A stretch of 64,000 nucleotides of DNA from Actinacidiphila yeochonensis CN732 (lineage in GTDB: Bacteria; Actinomycetota; Actinomycetes; Streptomycetales; Streptomycetaceae), in assembly GCF_000745345.1 (NCBI RefSeq), contig NZ_JQNR01000005.1, forward strand, positions 3,410,001 to 3,474,000, in the 5' to 3' direction. The notes beneath the pieces were generated by a model. The model searched no databases, was not told the origin of the DNA, and saw nothing but the letters and a program-made list of their open reading frames with translations. The first letter of the stretch is position 1. Every line of letters begins with the position of its first letter. Position numbers and translations under genes: made by a program. Shown piece by piece: positions 1-9,139 of the stretch.

Positions 1-682
1 AAGCGGCTGCTGGAGTCCTCCCTGGAGGGCGAGATCACCGACCACCTCGGCTATGACAAGCACGATCCGGCGGGCAGGAATCGCGGCAACTCGCGCAACG
101 GCACACGCAGCAAGACGGTGCTGACCGACGTGGGGCCGGTGGAGATCGTCGTGCCCCGTGACCGGGACGGCTCCTTCGAACCGAAGATCGTCAAGAAGCG
201 ACAGAAGCGCCTGACTGGGGTCGACGAGATGGTGATCTCGCTGGCCGCGAAGGGCCTGACCGCCGGCGAGGTGCAGGCCCACCTGGCCGAGGTCTACGGT
301 GCTGACGTCTCCCGCCAGACCATCTCCACCATCACCGACAAGGTGCTCGAGGGCATGGCCGAATGGCAGAACAGGCCCCTGGACACCGTCTATCCGGTCG
401 TTTTCATCGACGCCATCCACGTAAAGATCCGCGACGGCGCGGTCGCCAACCGGCCGATCTATGTGGCCTTGGCCGTCACCACCGAGGGTCGGCGGGAGAT
501 CCTGGGCCTGTGGGCCGGCGACGGCGGCGAGGGCGCCAAGCACTGGATGCACATCCTCACCGAGATCAAGAACCGCGGCGTGAACGACGTCCTCATGCTG
601 GTCTGCGACGGGCTCAAGGGCCTGCCCGAGGCGGTGGAGACCGTCTGGCCGCGTACCATCGTGCAGACCTGCGTGGTGCATC

Positions 683-704
683 GAAGCCGTCAAGAAACAA
701 CACG
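683..704 (+). repeat. Left terminal inverted repeat of the ISAzo13-family element
   Basis: 22 bp beginning GAAGCCGTCAAG; matches the reverse complement of 2831-2852 at 19 of 22 positions (differences at positions 12, 13 and 21). Confidence 0.85.
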
Positions 705-736
705 TTGCTTCCCCGGAACTGTGTCGTTGGCGTGGT

Positions 737-2845
737 ATGCGCATATCCGACGAGGTCCGCCTGCAACTCGCTCACCGCTTCGAAGTCCTGCTAGCGCACT
801 TGAACGAGCGTCAGCGACGCTTGGCGATGGCGACGGAGGCACGCTTGCTCGGCCATGGAGGTGTGCGCCTGGTCGCGCGGATCGCCGGGGTCAGCGAAAC
901 CACCGTCCGCAAGGGAGTCTTCGAACTCGAGGATGGTGCTGAGCCGCTGTCCGAGGGCCGCGTTCGGCGCTCTGGCGGTGGGCGGATGCGGGCCGAGGTC
1001 GTCGATCCGTCCCTGGTCCCGGCGCTGATGGGGCTGGTCGAGCCGGACGAGCGCGGTGATCCGATGTCGCCGTTGCGCTGGACCACGAAGTCGTTGCGGC
1101 ATCTGGCCGCCGAGTTGTCCCGGCAGGGCCATCGAGTGACCGCGCCGACCGTCGGCCGACTGTTGAAGGAGAACGGCTTCAGCCTCCAGGGCACCGCCAA
1201 GACCCTGGAAGGCGACCAACACCCCGACCGCGAAGCGCAGTTCCGCTACATCAACGAACAGGTCAAGAAGCACCAGGCTGCCGGACAGCCCGTGATCAGC
1301 GTCGACTCGAAGAAGAAGGAGCAGGTCGGCCGGCTGCCGATGGCAGGGCAGGAGTGGCGGCCCACGGGTGATCCGATCCAGGTCGAGGACCACAGCTTCT
1401 TCGCCGGCACCCACGTCCAGACCGCAGTCCCCTACGGAATCTACGACATGACCGCGAACACCGGCTGGGTGAACGTCGGCGTCGACCACGACACCTCCGC
1501 GTTCGCGGTTGCCTCCATCCGCCGCTGGTGGCAGGCACGCGGCCGACTCGAATACCCGCGGGCGACCCGGTTGCTGATCACCGCTGATGCGGGAGGTTCG
1601 AACAGCTACCGCTACCGTCTGTGGAAGGCCGAGCTGGCCTCGTTCGCTGCCGAGACGGGCCTGACGGTCACGGTCTGCCACTTCCCGCCGGGCACGTCGA
1701 AGTGGAACAAGATCGAGCACCGGCTCTTCTCGCACATCACCATGAACTGGCGCGGACGACCCCTGACCAGCCACGAAGTCGTCCTCAACACCATCGCCGC
1801 AACCACCACGAGCACGGGCCTGAAGATCGAAGCAGCCCTCGACCAGGGCTCCTACCCGACCGGCATCCAGGTCAGCCGCGAGCAACTCGAAGCCCTGCCG
1901 ATCACGGCCCACGACCGGCACGGGAAATGGAACTACAGCATCGCCCCCGCCGTCGGCGACGCCGCGGCCCTGACCGCGCAGAGCGCCGACGAGCGCGCTG
2001 CCGTCCGCGCCCGGACTCTGCAGGCGCTTACCGACCCCCGCCTGATCGGCATGACTGACGGGGAACTCGCTGCTCTCCAAAGCAAGTTGGCCCCCGAGCA
2101 GGAAGCCCGGCGCGAGCAACGCCGCTACGTCCTGCGCGGCGGCAGGCGCGTTGCCACCACTGGCCGCAGCCGGTCCCTGCTCTCGAACGCGGACGAGGTC
2201 CTGGTCACCGTGGTCTACCTGCGGCAGGCCTGCCCGCAGAAGGTGCTGTGCGACCTGCTCGGGATCAACCCCGTCACCATTGGGCAGGCCATCAAGGCCA
2301 CCCGACAACTGCTCGACGAACACAAGATCAGTGTCACGCCGACCGTGGTCCGCTACTTCACCCGCTCCCAGGATCTGCGCGCCTTCCTCACCCACGACGG
2401 CCCCGATCAGCATCCGATGGGGCCAAGCCGACACGCGCTCACGGCCCCCGACCTGACCGGCATGAGCCGCCAGTCCCTCCATGACCTGCTCGAAGAGCTG
2501 ATCGTGCCCTATGCGGCCGCGATCGAGAAGCGACGGCACCAGCACCGCGGTGGCGACCGCCGCCCCAGCACCCGCGGCGGCGTCTTCCGGCAGAAGATCA
2601 CCGACGGCGACCGCATCCTCGCGACGATCCTCTACCGGCGCCGCGTCTGCGGCCTCGACACACTCGCCGAACTCTTCGACATCTCCCGCAGCACCCTCTG
2701 GAACGCAATCAACGACGTCCTCCCCGTTCTCGACGCCCACGGCCTCGACATCGCCCCCGCCGAACGCCGGTTCCCCACCGCAGCCGACCTCCTGGCCGCG
2801 ACAGGAGCACAAGACGACTTCCCAGATCGCCATGTTGTTCTTTGA
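737..2845 (+). CDS. ISAzo13-family transposase with extended C-terminus
   Basis: 702-aa DDE transposase of the ISAzo13 type. The N-terminus has a helix-turn-helix region (GVRLVARIAGVSETTVRKG). The catalytic core shows the expected acidic triad in ISVDSKKKEQVG, LLITADAGGSNSYRYR and SKWNKIEHRLFSHITMNW. Beyond the usual core (roughly residue 470 onward) there are two related HTH-like segments, VYLRQACPQKVLCDLLGINP and LYRRRVCGLDTLAELFDISR, each followed by a similar helix and RYFTRSQDL- or RRFPTAADL-like strand. They look like an internal duplication and may be an extra DNA-binding module. The start at 737 is the first ATG in frame after the left inverted repeat; no clear ribosome binding site is seen. 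The gene is intact and could be functional. Confidence 0.85.
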   Translation: MRISDEVRLQLAHRFEVLLAHLNERQRRLAMATEARLLGHGGVRLVARIAGVSETTVRKGVFELEDGAEPLSEGRVRRSGGGRMRAEVVDPSLVPALMGLVEPDERGDPMSPLRWTTKSLRHLAAELSRQGHRVTAPTVGRLLKENGFSLQGTAKTLEGDQHPDREAQFRYINEQVKKHQAAGQPVISVDSKKKEQVGRLPMAGQEWRPTGDPIQVEDHSFFAGTHVQTAVPYGIYDMTANTGWVNVGVDHDTSAFAVASIRRWWQARGRLEYPRATRLLITADAGGSNSYRYRLWKAELASFAAETGLTVTVCHFPPGTSKWNKIEHRLFSHITMNWRGRPLTSHEVVLNTIAATTTSTGLKIEAALDQGSYPTGIQVSREQLEALPITAHDRHGKWNYSIAPAVGDAAALTAQSADERAAVRARTLQALTDPRLIGMTDGELAALQSKLAPEQEARREQRRYVLRGGRRVATTGRSRSLLSNADEVLVTVVYLRQACPQKVLCDLLGINPVTIGQAIKATRQLLDEHKISVTPTVVRYFTRSQDLRAFLTHDGPDQHPMGPSRHALTAPDLTGMSRQSLHDLLEELIVPYAAAIEKRRHQHRGGDRRPSTRGGVFRQKITDGDRILATILYRRRVCGLDTLAELFDISRSTLWNAINDVLPVLDAHGLDIAPAERRFPTAADLLAATGAQDDFPDRHVVL

Positions 2846-2852
2846 CGGCTTC
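2831..2852 (-). repeat. Right terminal inverted repeat of the ISAzo13-family element
   Basis: Partner of 683-704; read on the minus strand it begins GAAGCCGTCAAA. The transposase stop codon (2843-2845) lies inside it. Confidence 0.85.
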
Positions 2853-3379
2853 ATCTGCTGCGGAACTCCTTCCGCTATGCCGCCCGTCAGGACTGGGACA
2901 AGATCGCCAGGCTTCTGAAGCCGGTCTACACGGCGCCGACCGAGGAGGCCGCCCTGGAGCGGTTCGCCGAGTTCGCCGACACCTGGGGCCGGAAGTATCC
3001 GGCGATCGTGAAGCTGTGGGAGAACGCCTGGGAAGAGTTCACCCCGTTCTTGCGGTTCGACACCGAGATCCGCCGCATCGTCTGCACCACCAACGCGATC
3101 GAGTCGGTGAACGCCCGCATCCGCCGGGCGGTCAAGGCCCGTGGACACTTCCCCAACGAGCAGGCCGCCCTGAAGTGCGTCTACATGGCGATCATGTCCC
3201 TTGACCCCACCGGCAAGGGACAGGCCCGCTGGACCATGCGCTGGAAGACCGCGCTGAACGCCTTCGACATCACCTTCGACGGCCGCCTGTCAGCAGCCCG
3301 CCAATAGCCCCGACTACCCCAGTTACACCGCTCGTTTGACAGACCCCATTCTGGCTTGTCCGGGTCTGGACGTGGACGT

Positions 3380-6189
3380 CTAATTCTGACCGGGCGCTGG
3401 ACCTGGCCCGGTTCCGGGGGCCGTGTCGGGGAGGCGGCGGGCGAGTTCGACGCGGGAGCGGATGCCGAGCTTTCGGTAGATGTGCCGGAGGTAGTAGTTC
3501 ACCGTGTGCGGGGACAGGTGGACGCGCTGGGCGACCTGGCGGTTGGTCAAGCCCGAGACGACGAGGGCGGCGATGGTGCGTTCGACGGCGCTGAGCGTGG
3601 CTGCTGTCGGGTCCGGGGCGGGTGGCCTGTGGTGCGGGACGGCGTCGACGAGAGGCGTCCGGTCGACCTGGTCCCGGGCGGGCCATGCGTGGTGCCGGGG
3701 TGGCGAGGGGGTCTGCGGCACAGCCTGCGGGGTGACCTGTCGTTCGTTCAGGAGCGAGGTCAGATCCTTGGCCGCGCAGGCCCGGGCCCATGCGTCCGGG
3801 TGTTCCGCCGCGACGCGGGAGATCCCGTCGGGATCGCATTCGTACAGGCTGCGGGCGTGCAGGGCGGACAACTGGACGGAAGCGGCGCCCGGATTGTCGG
3901 CGGCCAGTCGTTCCACGGTCTTGAGGGCCGTGTTGGCGAGCTCGGGGTCGGCGACACGGCGGGAGAGGCGTACGAACCAGGCTGCCGCGCCCGGCTCGGT
4001 CAGGAGCAGCGGGCCCAGGGACGGCAGCGGGCCGGGGGAAGAAGCGAGCAGGGCGGTCGTCGTGGTGAGGTCGTTTCGGGCGACGTGGAGGAGGAGGTCG
4101 AGCCAGTGGCAGTGGGGGGTCGGATACGGGAGCGTCGCGAGAGCGGCCGCGTGCTCCCGGCAGCCGGCGAGGTGTTCGGCCGCCGCGTCGAGGTCGCCGG
4201 TGAGCAGGTCCGTACGGCACAGGGTGGCCGATGCCCAGGCGGCGAGGACGGGCAGCGCGGCGGCCGACGCGGTCGAGAGGGCGCTCCGGGCCAGTTGCCG
4301 GGCGGCGTCCGTGTCCCCGGTTCGCAGGCGGGCCGTGGCGTGGATGAGGGTGGCGGTGATCCGGAGGGCGGTGTCGCTCTCCTCGGGCGGCTGCTCGGGC
4401 AGGGCGTGCCGGAGGAGGTCCGCGGCCTCCTGGAGGTGGCCCAGTGCGACGAGTTTGGCGGCCAGGGCGAGTCGGGGGTGGGTGAGGTCGGCCGGCGCGT
4501 CGGGGGTCTGGGGGTGGTCGACGGCTCGACGGCCCCAGTGGATGGCCTGGGCCGTGCGGCCCTCGGTCCACTCCAGGCCGGACAGGGTGACCGCGGCCGT
4601 CCGGCCGGCCTCGGAACCGTTCCTCGCCAACTGGTCGATCACGGTGTCGGCCCAGACGCCGGTGAGGGCAGCGGGGCCGGTCGGGCCGGTCGGCGCGGTC
4701 GGGCCGAGACGTTCAAGGGCCCTGCCGGATGTGGAACCGGAGCCTGGGGACCTGGGGTTCGAGCTCCGGGGGCCCGCGGTTCCGGTGTCCGCGGGTCCGC
4801 TGCCCGCCGCCCCGCTGCCCTCGGACCTGGAGCCTGAGGGCCCGGAACGGGCGGGCGCGGGTGCGGGCGCGGGAGCCGGGACCCGGGAGCCCCCGGCGCC
4901 GCCCCCGAGCCCACCGCGATCCCCGGCACCTCTGCCCCCCCGAACACCACCCCGGAGAAGACAGCGCCCCCGTGCCCGCCGGCCAGGAGCAGGTCGGTCA
5001 GCAGGCGGCGGAGTGTCAGCTGCTCCCGTGGCGTGTGCGGGCGGTCGAGGGCGCCGCGGACAAGGAGGGCGGCGGACTCGACGTGGCCGGCGCGGAGCAG
5101 GGTGCGGAGCGCTCCCGTCGTGGTGGCGCCCGTCGAGGTCGCGCCTGTCGCGGTCGCGTCTTCGGCACCCGCGGGTGTCGCGTGCGGAGCCAGTGCCTCC
5201 GGAGGGTGGCCCGGCGCGGAGGGGGCGCCGGCCGGAGGCGTGGGGTGGGGCAGGTGTTGGCGCGCCTCGTGGTGGAGGGCGGCTCGTACGCCTGCCGGGA
5301 TCGACTCGTACACGGCGCGCCAGATCAGCGGGTGTTGGAAGGCCACGCCGTCGTCGGTCAGGGTGAGCAGGCCGGTGGCCATGGTCTCGTCGAGGGCGGT
5401 CAGGAGGGCGGCGGTGCTCGTGCCCAGCAGGGTCGCGGCTCGGGACAGCGGGAAGGTGCGGCCCAGGATCGTGCCCACGCGCAGGAGTTGAACCGACTCC
5501 TTGGACAGCTGCCGCAGGTTGTCGTCGATCGTGGCCCGTACGCGCAGCGGGAGTTGGCGTGGGGTGAGACGGATCAGGTCGCCCGTGGGGCCGATGCGGC
5601 CCTCCTCGGCGAGTCCTCCGACCAGTTCCACGATCAGGCGGGGGTTGCCGTTGGCGCAGGTCACCACGTCCAGCAGGCCGGCCTTCGGCGGTGTGCCGAT
5701 CAGGTCGCGGACCAGGTCGCGGACCGCGACGCCGGTCAGCGGGGCCAGTTCGAGCCGGTCGACCGGGGTGCCGGGGGACGCCAGGACCGGTCGGTCGAAC
5801 GGGGTGCTCGGGGCCTTGGCGGCGCGGGCGAGCAGGAGGGCCGACGCGGGGGAGGAGACCTGGCGGGCGGTGTGGATGAGGTGCTGGAGCGCGTCGGTGG
5901 TCATGGCCTCCACGTCGTCGAGGACCAGCAGAGCGCGGTCGTCGGGGGAGCGGGAACCCCGTGCGGGACCCACTGACGCCAGGGCGCGGAGGTTGGCCGC
6001 GGAGTGGTGATGGACGGTCAGGCCGCGCTGCCGGGCGTGGTGTGTCGTCTCGCGCAGCAGCCTGGTCTTGCCGATGCCGGTCTGGCCGCTGACGATCAGG
6101 GTGCGGGGTGAGTCGTTCCCGGCCCGGTCGAGGAAGCGTTCGAGGCGCAGTTGCTCGTCGTGGCGGCCGTGCAGTCTGACCTCGGGCAT
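3380..6189 (-). pseudogene. LAL-family LuxR transcriptional regulator, frameshifted at a G7 tract
   Basis: Large ATP-binding LuxR regulator split into two overlapping frames. The upstream frame (6189 to 4639) starts at an ATG behind GGGGGAAG and has Walker A GQTGIGKT (about residue 33), Walker B RALLVLDDVEAM (about 85), then NACHT/STAND-like helical region. The downstream frame (4642 to 3380) carries the TPR-like region and a C-terminal LuxR helix-turn-helix (LTNRQVAQRVHLSPHTVN). The formal stop and GTG overlap by four bases, but a single extra base in the seven-G run at 4935-4941 (minus strand) joins both frames through a Gly/Pro/Ala/Ser-rich linker ending in GRALERLGPTA. It is either a pseudogene, a phase-variable gene or an under-called homopolymer. 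Such regulators usually sit next to and activate biosynthetic clusters; the phzE-like gene lies immediately upstream on the same strand. Confidence 0.75.
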
Positions 6190-6364
6190 ACTTCCCCCGT
6201 CGTGACGTTCATGACCATGCGCCGTCGGCCGGGGGATCGCCCGGGCCGCTGAACCAGGAACCAAGATCCCTCATGCAGCGACCCGGAACAGTGACGCACG
6301 TCACAGTACTGACGGATTGTCCGGAAGCACTACGGTGGCGCACCCAGGGTCCACTGCCCCGTCG

Positions 6365-8275
6365 TCATCCCAGGCATGTGGCCAGCACCTCCGTCAGGAG
6401 CCCGCCGACAATGCTCAAACCGTCCTCGGTGAGCACGGATTCGGGATGGAACTGCAGGGAGGCGAAGCCCTGGCCGCGCAGCGCGTGGATCTCACCGGTC
6501 CCGCTGTGCCGGCTGAACTGCACGGTGCCCAAACGGGGATGGTCGATCTTGTCCTGGTCGCTGCGGGCGGCGAAGGTGTTGTAGAAGCCGACGCGTTCCC
6601 GGTGCCCGAACAGGTCGATCTCCCGTTGGACCCCTTGGTTCGGCACCGCGCGGCGGACGACGTCCAGGCCCAGGAGGCCGGTCAGGACCTGGTGGCTGAG
6701 GCAGATGGCCAGGAAGGGGCGCCGTGCCTCCAGCAGGGTGTCGAGGGCCGACCGCAGATGGGCGATCTTCGGGTCGTCGACGTCACGCGGGTCACCGGGG
6801 CCGGGGCCCATGACGACCAGGTCGTAGCCGTCGAAGCCGTACGGCTCGTCGAAGCGCCGGACGGTGACCTCCAGTCCCATCGCACGGAGTTGGTGGTCCA
6901 TCATCGAGGTGAAGGTGTCCTCGGCGTCGACGACCAGCACCCTGCGCCCGGCCAGCCCCGGCACCGGAAGGTCGGGTTCGGAGCCGGTGCGCAGCCAGAA
7001 GCCGGCGATGGAGTCGTTGCGCCGGGCCAGCGCCTCGCGGACCTGGGGGTGGTCGGCGAAGCGGTCCGGGCCGTGGAAGCGCAGCGCGGCGAGCAGGCCC
7101 GCCGCCTTCGCCCGCGTCTCGGCGACCTCGGCGACCGGGTCGGAGTGGCGCACCAGGGTGGCGCCCACCCCGATGCTGATCCGCCCGGAGGCGTCGATGT
7201 CGGCGGTACGGATGAGGATGGCGGAGTCGAGGGTGCGGGCGCCGTGCTCGTCGCGGCCGACGAGGGCGAGGACACCGCTGTAGTAGCCGCGGCCTTCCGG
7301 TTCGTAGCGGGCGATCACCTGGGCGGCGCTCTCCAACGGGCTGCCGGTCACCGTCGGCGCGAAGAGCGTCTCCCGCAGGATCTCGCGCACGTCGCGGTCG
7401 GTGCGGCCCCTGATGAAGTACTCGGTGTGCGCCAGCCGGGCCATCTCCCGCGGGTACGGCCCGACGACCTGTACGCCCCCGTCGCAGAGCCGGGCCATCA
7501 TCTTCAGTTCCTCGTCCACCACCATGTACAGCTCGTCCGACTCCTTGCGGTCGGCGAGGAAGGCCATCACCTCCGGCAGCGTGGGTCCCGAGGCGGGATA
7601 GCGGTAGGTGCCGCTGATCGGGTTCATCACGGCGGTGCCGTCGTGGAGGCTGATGTGCCGCTCCGGGCTGGCTCCGACGAAGGTACGGGTGCCGGTGTGC
7701 ACCAGATAGGTCCAGTAGGCGCCGGACTCGTGCTCCAGCAGCCGCCGGAAGAACGACAGGGCGCTGCGCGGGCCGTAGCCGGTGATCTCGGCGACGAAGG
7801 ATCGCTTGAGGACGAAGTTGGCGCCCTCGCCGCGGCCGATCTCCTCGCCGAGCACGGTTCGCACCAGGTCGGCGTACCGCTCGTCGTCGGGTGTGAAGCT
7901 GCCCGCGGTGAGCGTGACGGGGTCGTCGGGGAGCCGGCGCAGGGCCTCGGTGAGCCGCAGCCGCTCCTGGGCGGCGACGGCCATGGCGAGCAGCGGCGCG
8001 CCGTCGTCGGGGGCGTCGAATCCGTGCTCGCGGATCTGCCGGTAGGGGATGATCGCCAGCACCTCGTGCCGGGCGCCGGCCGGGGCCGACGTCTCCGCTC
8101 CGCCTGACGGCAACCCGGGCTCCTCCTGCGGCAGTCGGATCTCCGCGAGCGTTTCCGCCGCGGACATCTCGCCGAGCAGTACGTCGAGGGCGTCCCCCGT
8201 GCTCGCGGGACGGTGCAGCAGGGCGTATGCGGGCGGTCGCTCCTGGAGCACCCGGGCCAGCAGGTCCGCTGTCAT
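6365..8275 (-). CDS. phzE: Phenazine-type 2-amino-2-deoxyisochorismate (ADIC) synthase
   Basis: 636-aa fusion of a chorismate-binding synthase domain (TrpE-like) and a class I glutamine amidotransferase, the PhzE arrangement. It converts chorismate plus glutamine to ADIC, the entry step to phenazines, and in other pathways to 3-hydroxyanthranilate or benzoxazolinate units. Synthase signatures include FVGASPERH, MNPISGTYRY, SDELYMVVDEE, and TVTGSPLESA. In the amidotransferase half the nucleophile Cys is in AICLSHQVL and the His/Glu pair in LQFHPESVLTE. The ATG (8275-8273) overlaps the stop of the phzD remnant as ATGA, so the two were co-transcribed. Full length and all motifs are present, but its expected partner PhzD is truncated, so flux beyond ADIC would need another isochorismatase. 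The assignment as ADIC rather than anthranilate synthase rests on the neighbouring phzD remnant and overall PhzE likeness. Confidence 0.85.
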   Translation of the reverse strand: MTADLLARVLQERPPAYALLHRPASTGDALDVLLGEMSAAETLAEIRLPQEEPGLPSGGAETSAPAGARHEVLAIIPYRQIREHGFDAPDDGAPLLAMAVAAQERLRLTEALRRLPDDPVTLTAGSFTPDDERYADLVRTVLGEEIGRGEGANFVLKRSFVAEITGYGPRSALSFFRRLLEHESGAYWTYLVHTGTRTFVGASPERHISLHDGTAVMNPISGTYRYPASGPTLPEVMAFLADRKESDELYMVVDEELKMMARLCDGGVQVVGPYPREMARLAHTEYFIRGRTDRDVREILRETLFAPTVTGSPLESAAQVIARYEPEGRGYYSGVLALVGRDEHGARTLDSAILIRTADIDASGRISIGVGATLVRHSDPVAEVAETRAKAAGLLAALRFHGPDRFADHPQVREALARRNDSIAGFWLRTGSEPDLPVPGLAGRRVLVVDAEDTFTSMMDHQLRAMGLEVTVRRFDEPYGFDGYDLVVMGPGPGDPRDVDDPKIAHLRSALDTLLEARRPFLAICLSHQVLTGLLGLDVVRRAVPNQGVQREIDLFGHRERVGFYNTFAARSDQDKIDHPRLGTVQFSRHSGTGEIHALRGQGFASLQFHPESVLTEDGLSIVGGLLTEVLATCLG

Positions 8276-8745
8276 TCCGGCTCGCCTCCGTCGAGGTCGG
8301 TCAGCAGGGACTTGGTGGTGGTGACCACGGCGCAGCGGTCGGCCGCGTACTCCAGGGCCATCCGGTGGTACGACTCGGAGAAGTCGGCCACCGCGTCGGC
8401 CACCAGGAACGGCTGGATGTCGTGGGTGAACGCCTCCACGGCCGTCATCAGGATGCCGACATGGGCGTACACCCCGCAGATGACGAGCTGGTCGCGGCCG
8501 TGCCGCCGCATGCGCTCCAGCAGGTCGGTCCTGAAGAAGGCGCTGTAGCGCCACTTGGTCAGCAGCCAGTCGTCCGCGGTCGGCGCCAGTTCCGGTACGA
8601 CGTCCCGGTCCGCAGGGTCGGTGCGCATGCCGGGACCCCAGAAGTCGTGGAGCAGGCCGCGCTGTTCGGGTGTCATGCCACCAGGCTGAGCCGTGTACGC
8701 GACCGGTATGCCAAGACCGGCGCAACCGTCGCGGAGCAGGGCCGT
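8272..8745 (-). pseudogene. phzD: 5'-truncated phzD (isochorismatase family)
   Basis: Similarity to PhzD begins on the minus strand near 8745 (LLRDGCAGLGIPVAYTAQ) and continues without break through FWGPGM, LTKWRYSAF, GVYAHVGILMTAVEAFTHDI and VADAVADFS to the normal end. The first ATG in this frame (8676) would give only 134 residues. PhzD is normally about 207 aa, and the missing N-terminal third contains the catalytic Asp of the family, so the product should be inactive although the Lys of LTKWRYSAF is kept. No start codon exists in this frame upstream of 8676; translation would depend on the ATGA overlap with the upstream malic-enzyme fragment. The break coincides with the end of malic-enzyme similarity and marks a deletion or recombination junction. 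Confidence 0.8.
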
Positions 8746-9002
8746 GCCACGTCGCCCAGGCCCAGGACGGCGGTGCCGTCGGTGACCACGGCGACCAGCC
8801 GGCCGGCCCAGGTGTAACGCAGGGCAAGGGCCGGGTCCTTCGCTATCGCCTCGCTGACCATGGCCACCCCGGGGGTGTAGGCGATGGACAGGGCTCGGGA
8901 GTCGTTCAGGTCGGTGGTGACCCCGACGCTCAGTTTTCCGCCTTCGTGAGCGGCGAACACCTCGGCTTCCGTCGCAGGACTGTTGACCCCGACAGCTGTC
9001 AT
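8673..9002 (-). pseudogene. N-terminal fragment of an NAD(P)-dependent malic enzyme
   Basis: 109 codons, of which about the first 85 match the N-terminus of bacterial malic enzymes: HEGGKLSVGVT, LSIAYTPGVAMV, VVTDGTAVLGLGDV. Normal enzymes continue for some 300 further residues (second half of the tyrosine/lysine active site and the NAD-binding fold), all absent here. After LGLGDV the frame reads through DNA that encodes PhzD in another frame and stops at 8673. The ATG at 9002 has a GAGAGGGA-type ribosome binding site. Probably a by-product of a deletion that fused this 5' end to phzD; it may still drive translation of the phzD-phzE pair by coupling. Confidence 0.75.
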
Positions 9003-9061
9003 GGTGAAATCCCTCTTCTCGGCAGTCGGCGCAACGTTATCCGAGCGCGGCGCCTTGCCGC

Positions 9062-9079
9062 ACTACTCGCCCGGGTAGT
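9062..9079. promoter_or_regulatory. Putative operator, copy 1 of an 18-bp palindrome
   Basis: ACTACTCGCCCGGGTAGT: arms ACTAC(T/C)CG and CGGGTAGT around a 2-bp centre, one arm mismatch. Lies between the divergent malic-enzyme/phz and ATP-grasp transcription units. A second copy starts 34 bp downstream. The pair resembles TetR/MarR-type operators; the binding protein is unknown. Confidence 0.5.
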
Positions 9080-9095
9080 CCGCTCGCTCGCCTTT

Positions 9096-9113
9096 TCTAC
9101 CCGGACGGGTAGT
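9096..9113. promoter_or_regulatory. Putative operator, copy 2 of an 18-bp palindrome
   Basis: TCTACCCGGACGGGTAGT: perfect 7-bp arms CTACCCG and CGGGTAG around GA. It matches copy 1 at 9062 at most positions and sits 27 bp before the 24-codon ORF. Confidence 0.5.
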
Positions 9114-9139
9114 GGTTTTCCCGAAGGGACAGGAACATC

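Larger units (their letters stand above)
683..2852 (+). mobile_element. ISAzo13-family insertion sequence inside the IS256 transposase
   Basis: Complete 2170-bp element bounded by 22-bp imperfect inverted repeats (683-704 and 2831-2852, 19 of 22 positions matching; both ends read GAAGCCGTCAA inward). It is flanked by a 3-bp duplication ATC (680-682 and 2853-2855), as seen by joining the two IS256 halves. It carries one transposase gene whose stop codon lies within the right inverted repeat. The clean junctions and intact gene suggest recent transposition into the older IS256 copy. Confidence 0.88.
1..3307 (+). pseudogene. IS256-family (mutator-type) transposase, disrupted by an IS
   Basis: DDE transposase of the IS256/Mutator family. 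The 5' part (1-682) carries the N-terminal region and the first catalytic stretch (VVFIDAIHVKIRDG), with the second Asp in LVCDGLKGLPEAV. It breaks at QTCVVH. The 3' part (2853-3307) resumes with LLRNSFRYAARQDWDKIA and contains the C-terminal Glu motif TTNAIESVNARIRR and a normal end (FDGRLSAARQ). Removing 683-2852 plus one ATC copy brings the two parts back into the same frame, giving about 377 visible codons. About 40-60 N-terminal residues are missing because of the window edge. As it stands the gene is inactive. Confidence 0.9.
1..3347 (+). mobile_element. IS256-family element, left end outside window, interrupted
   Basis: The transposase frame is open from base 1, so the element starts upstream of the window. 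On the right, the transposase stop at 3305-3307 is followed by about 40 non-coding bases ending in GTTTGACAGACCCC (3334-3347), which looks like an IS256-type terminal repeat. The left partner is not visible, so the exact right boundary is an inference. The element lies just beyond the 3' end of the LAL regulator gene. It is split by the ISAzo13-family insertion at 683-2852 and is therefore not autonomous. Confidence 0.75.

Noticed and set aside
791..3148. 785-codon open frame on the minus strand through the IS elements
   Set aside because: It is antisense to both transposases, Gly/Asp/Val-rich without motifs; a GC-bias shadow.
3356..5366. Long plus-strand frames opposite the LAL regulator
   Set aside because: Arg/Gly/Ala-rich shadows of the minus-strand gene; no domains or ribosome binding sites.
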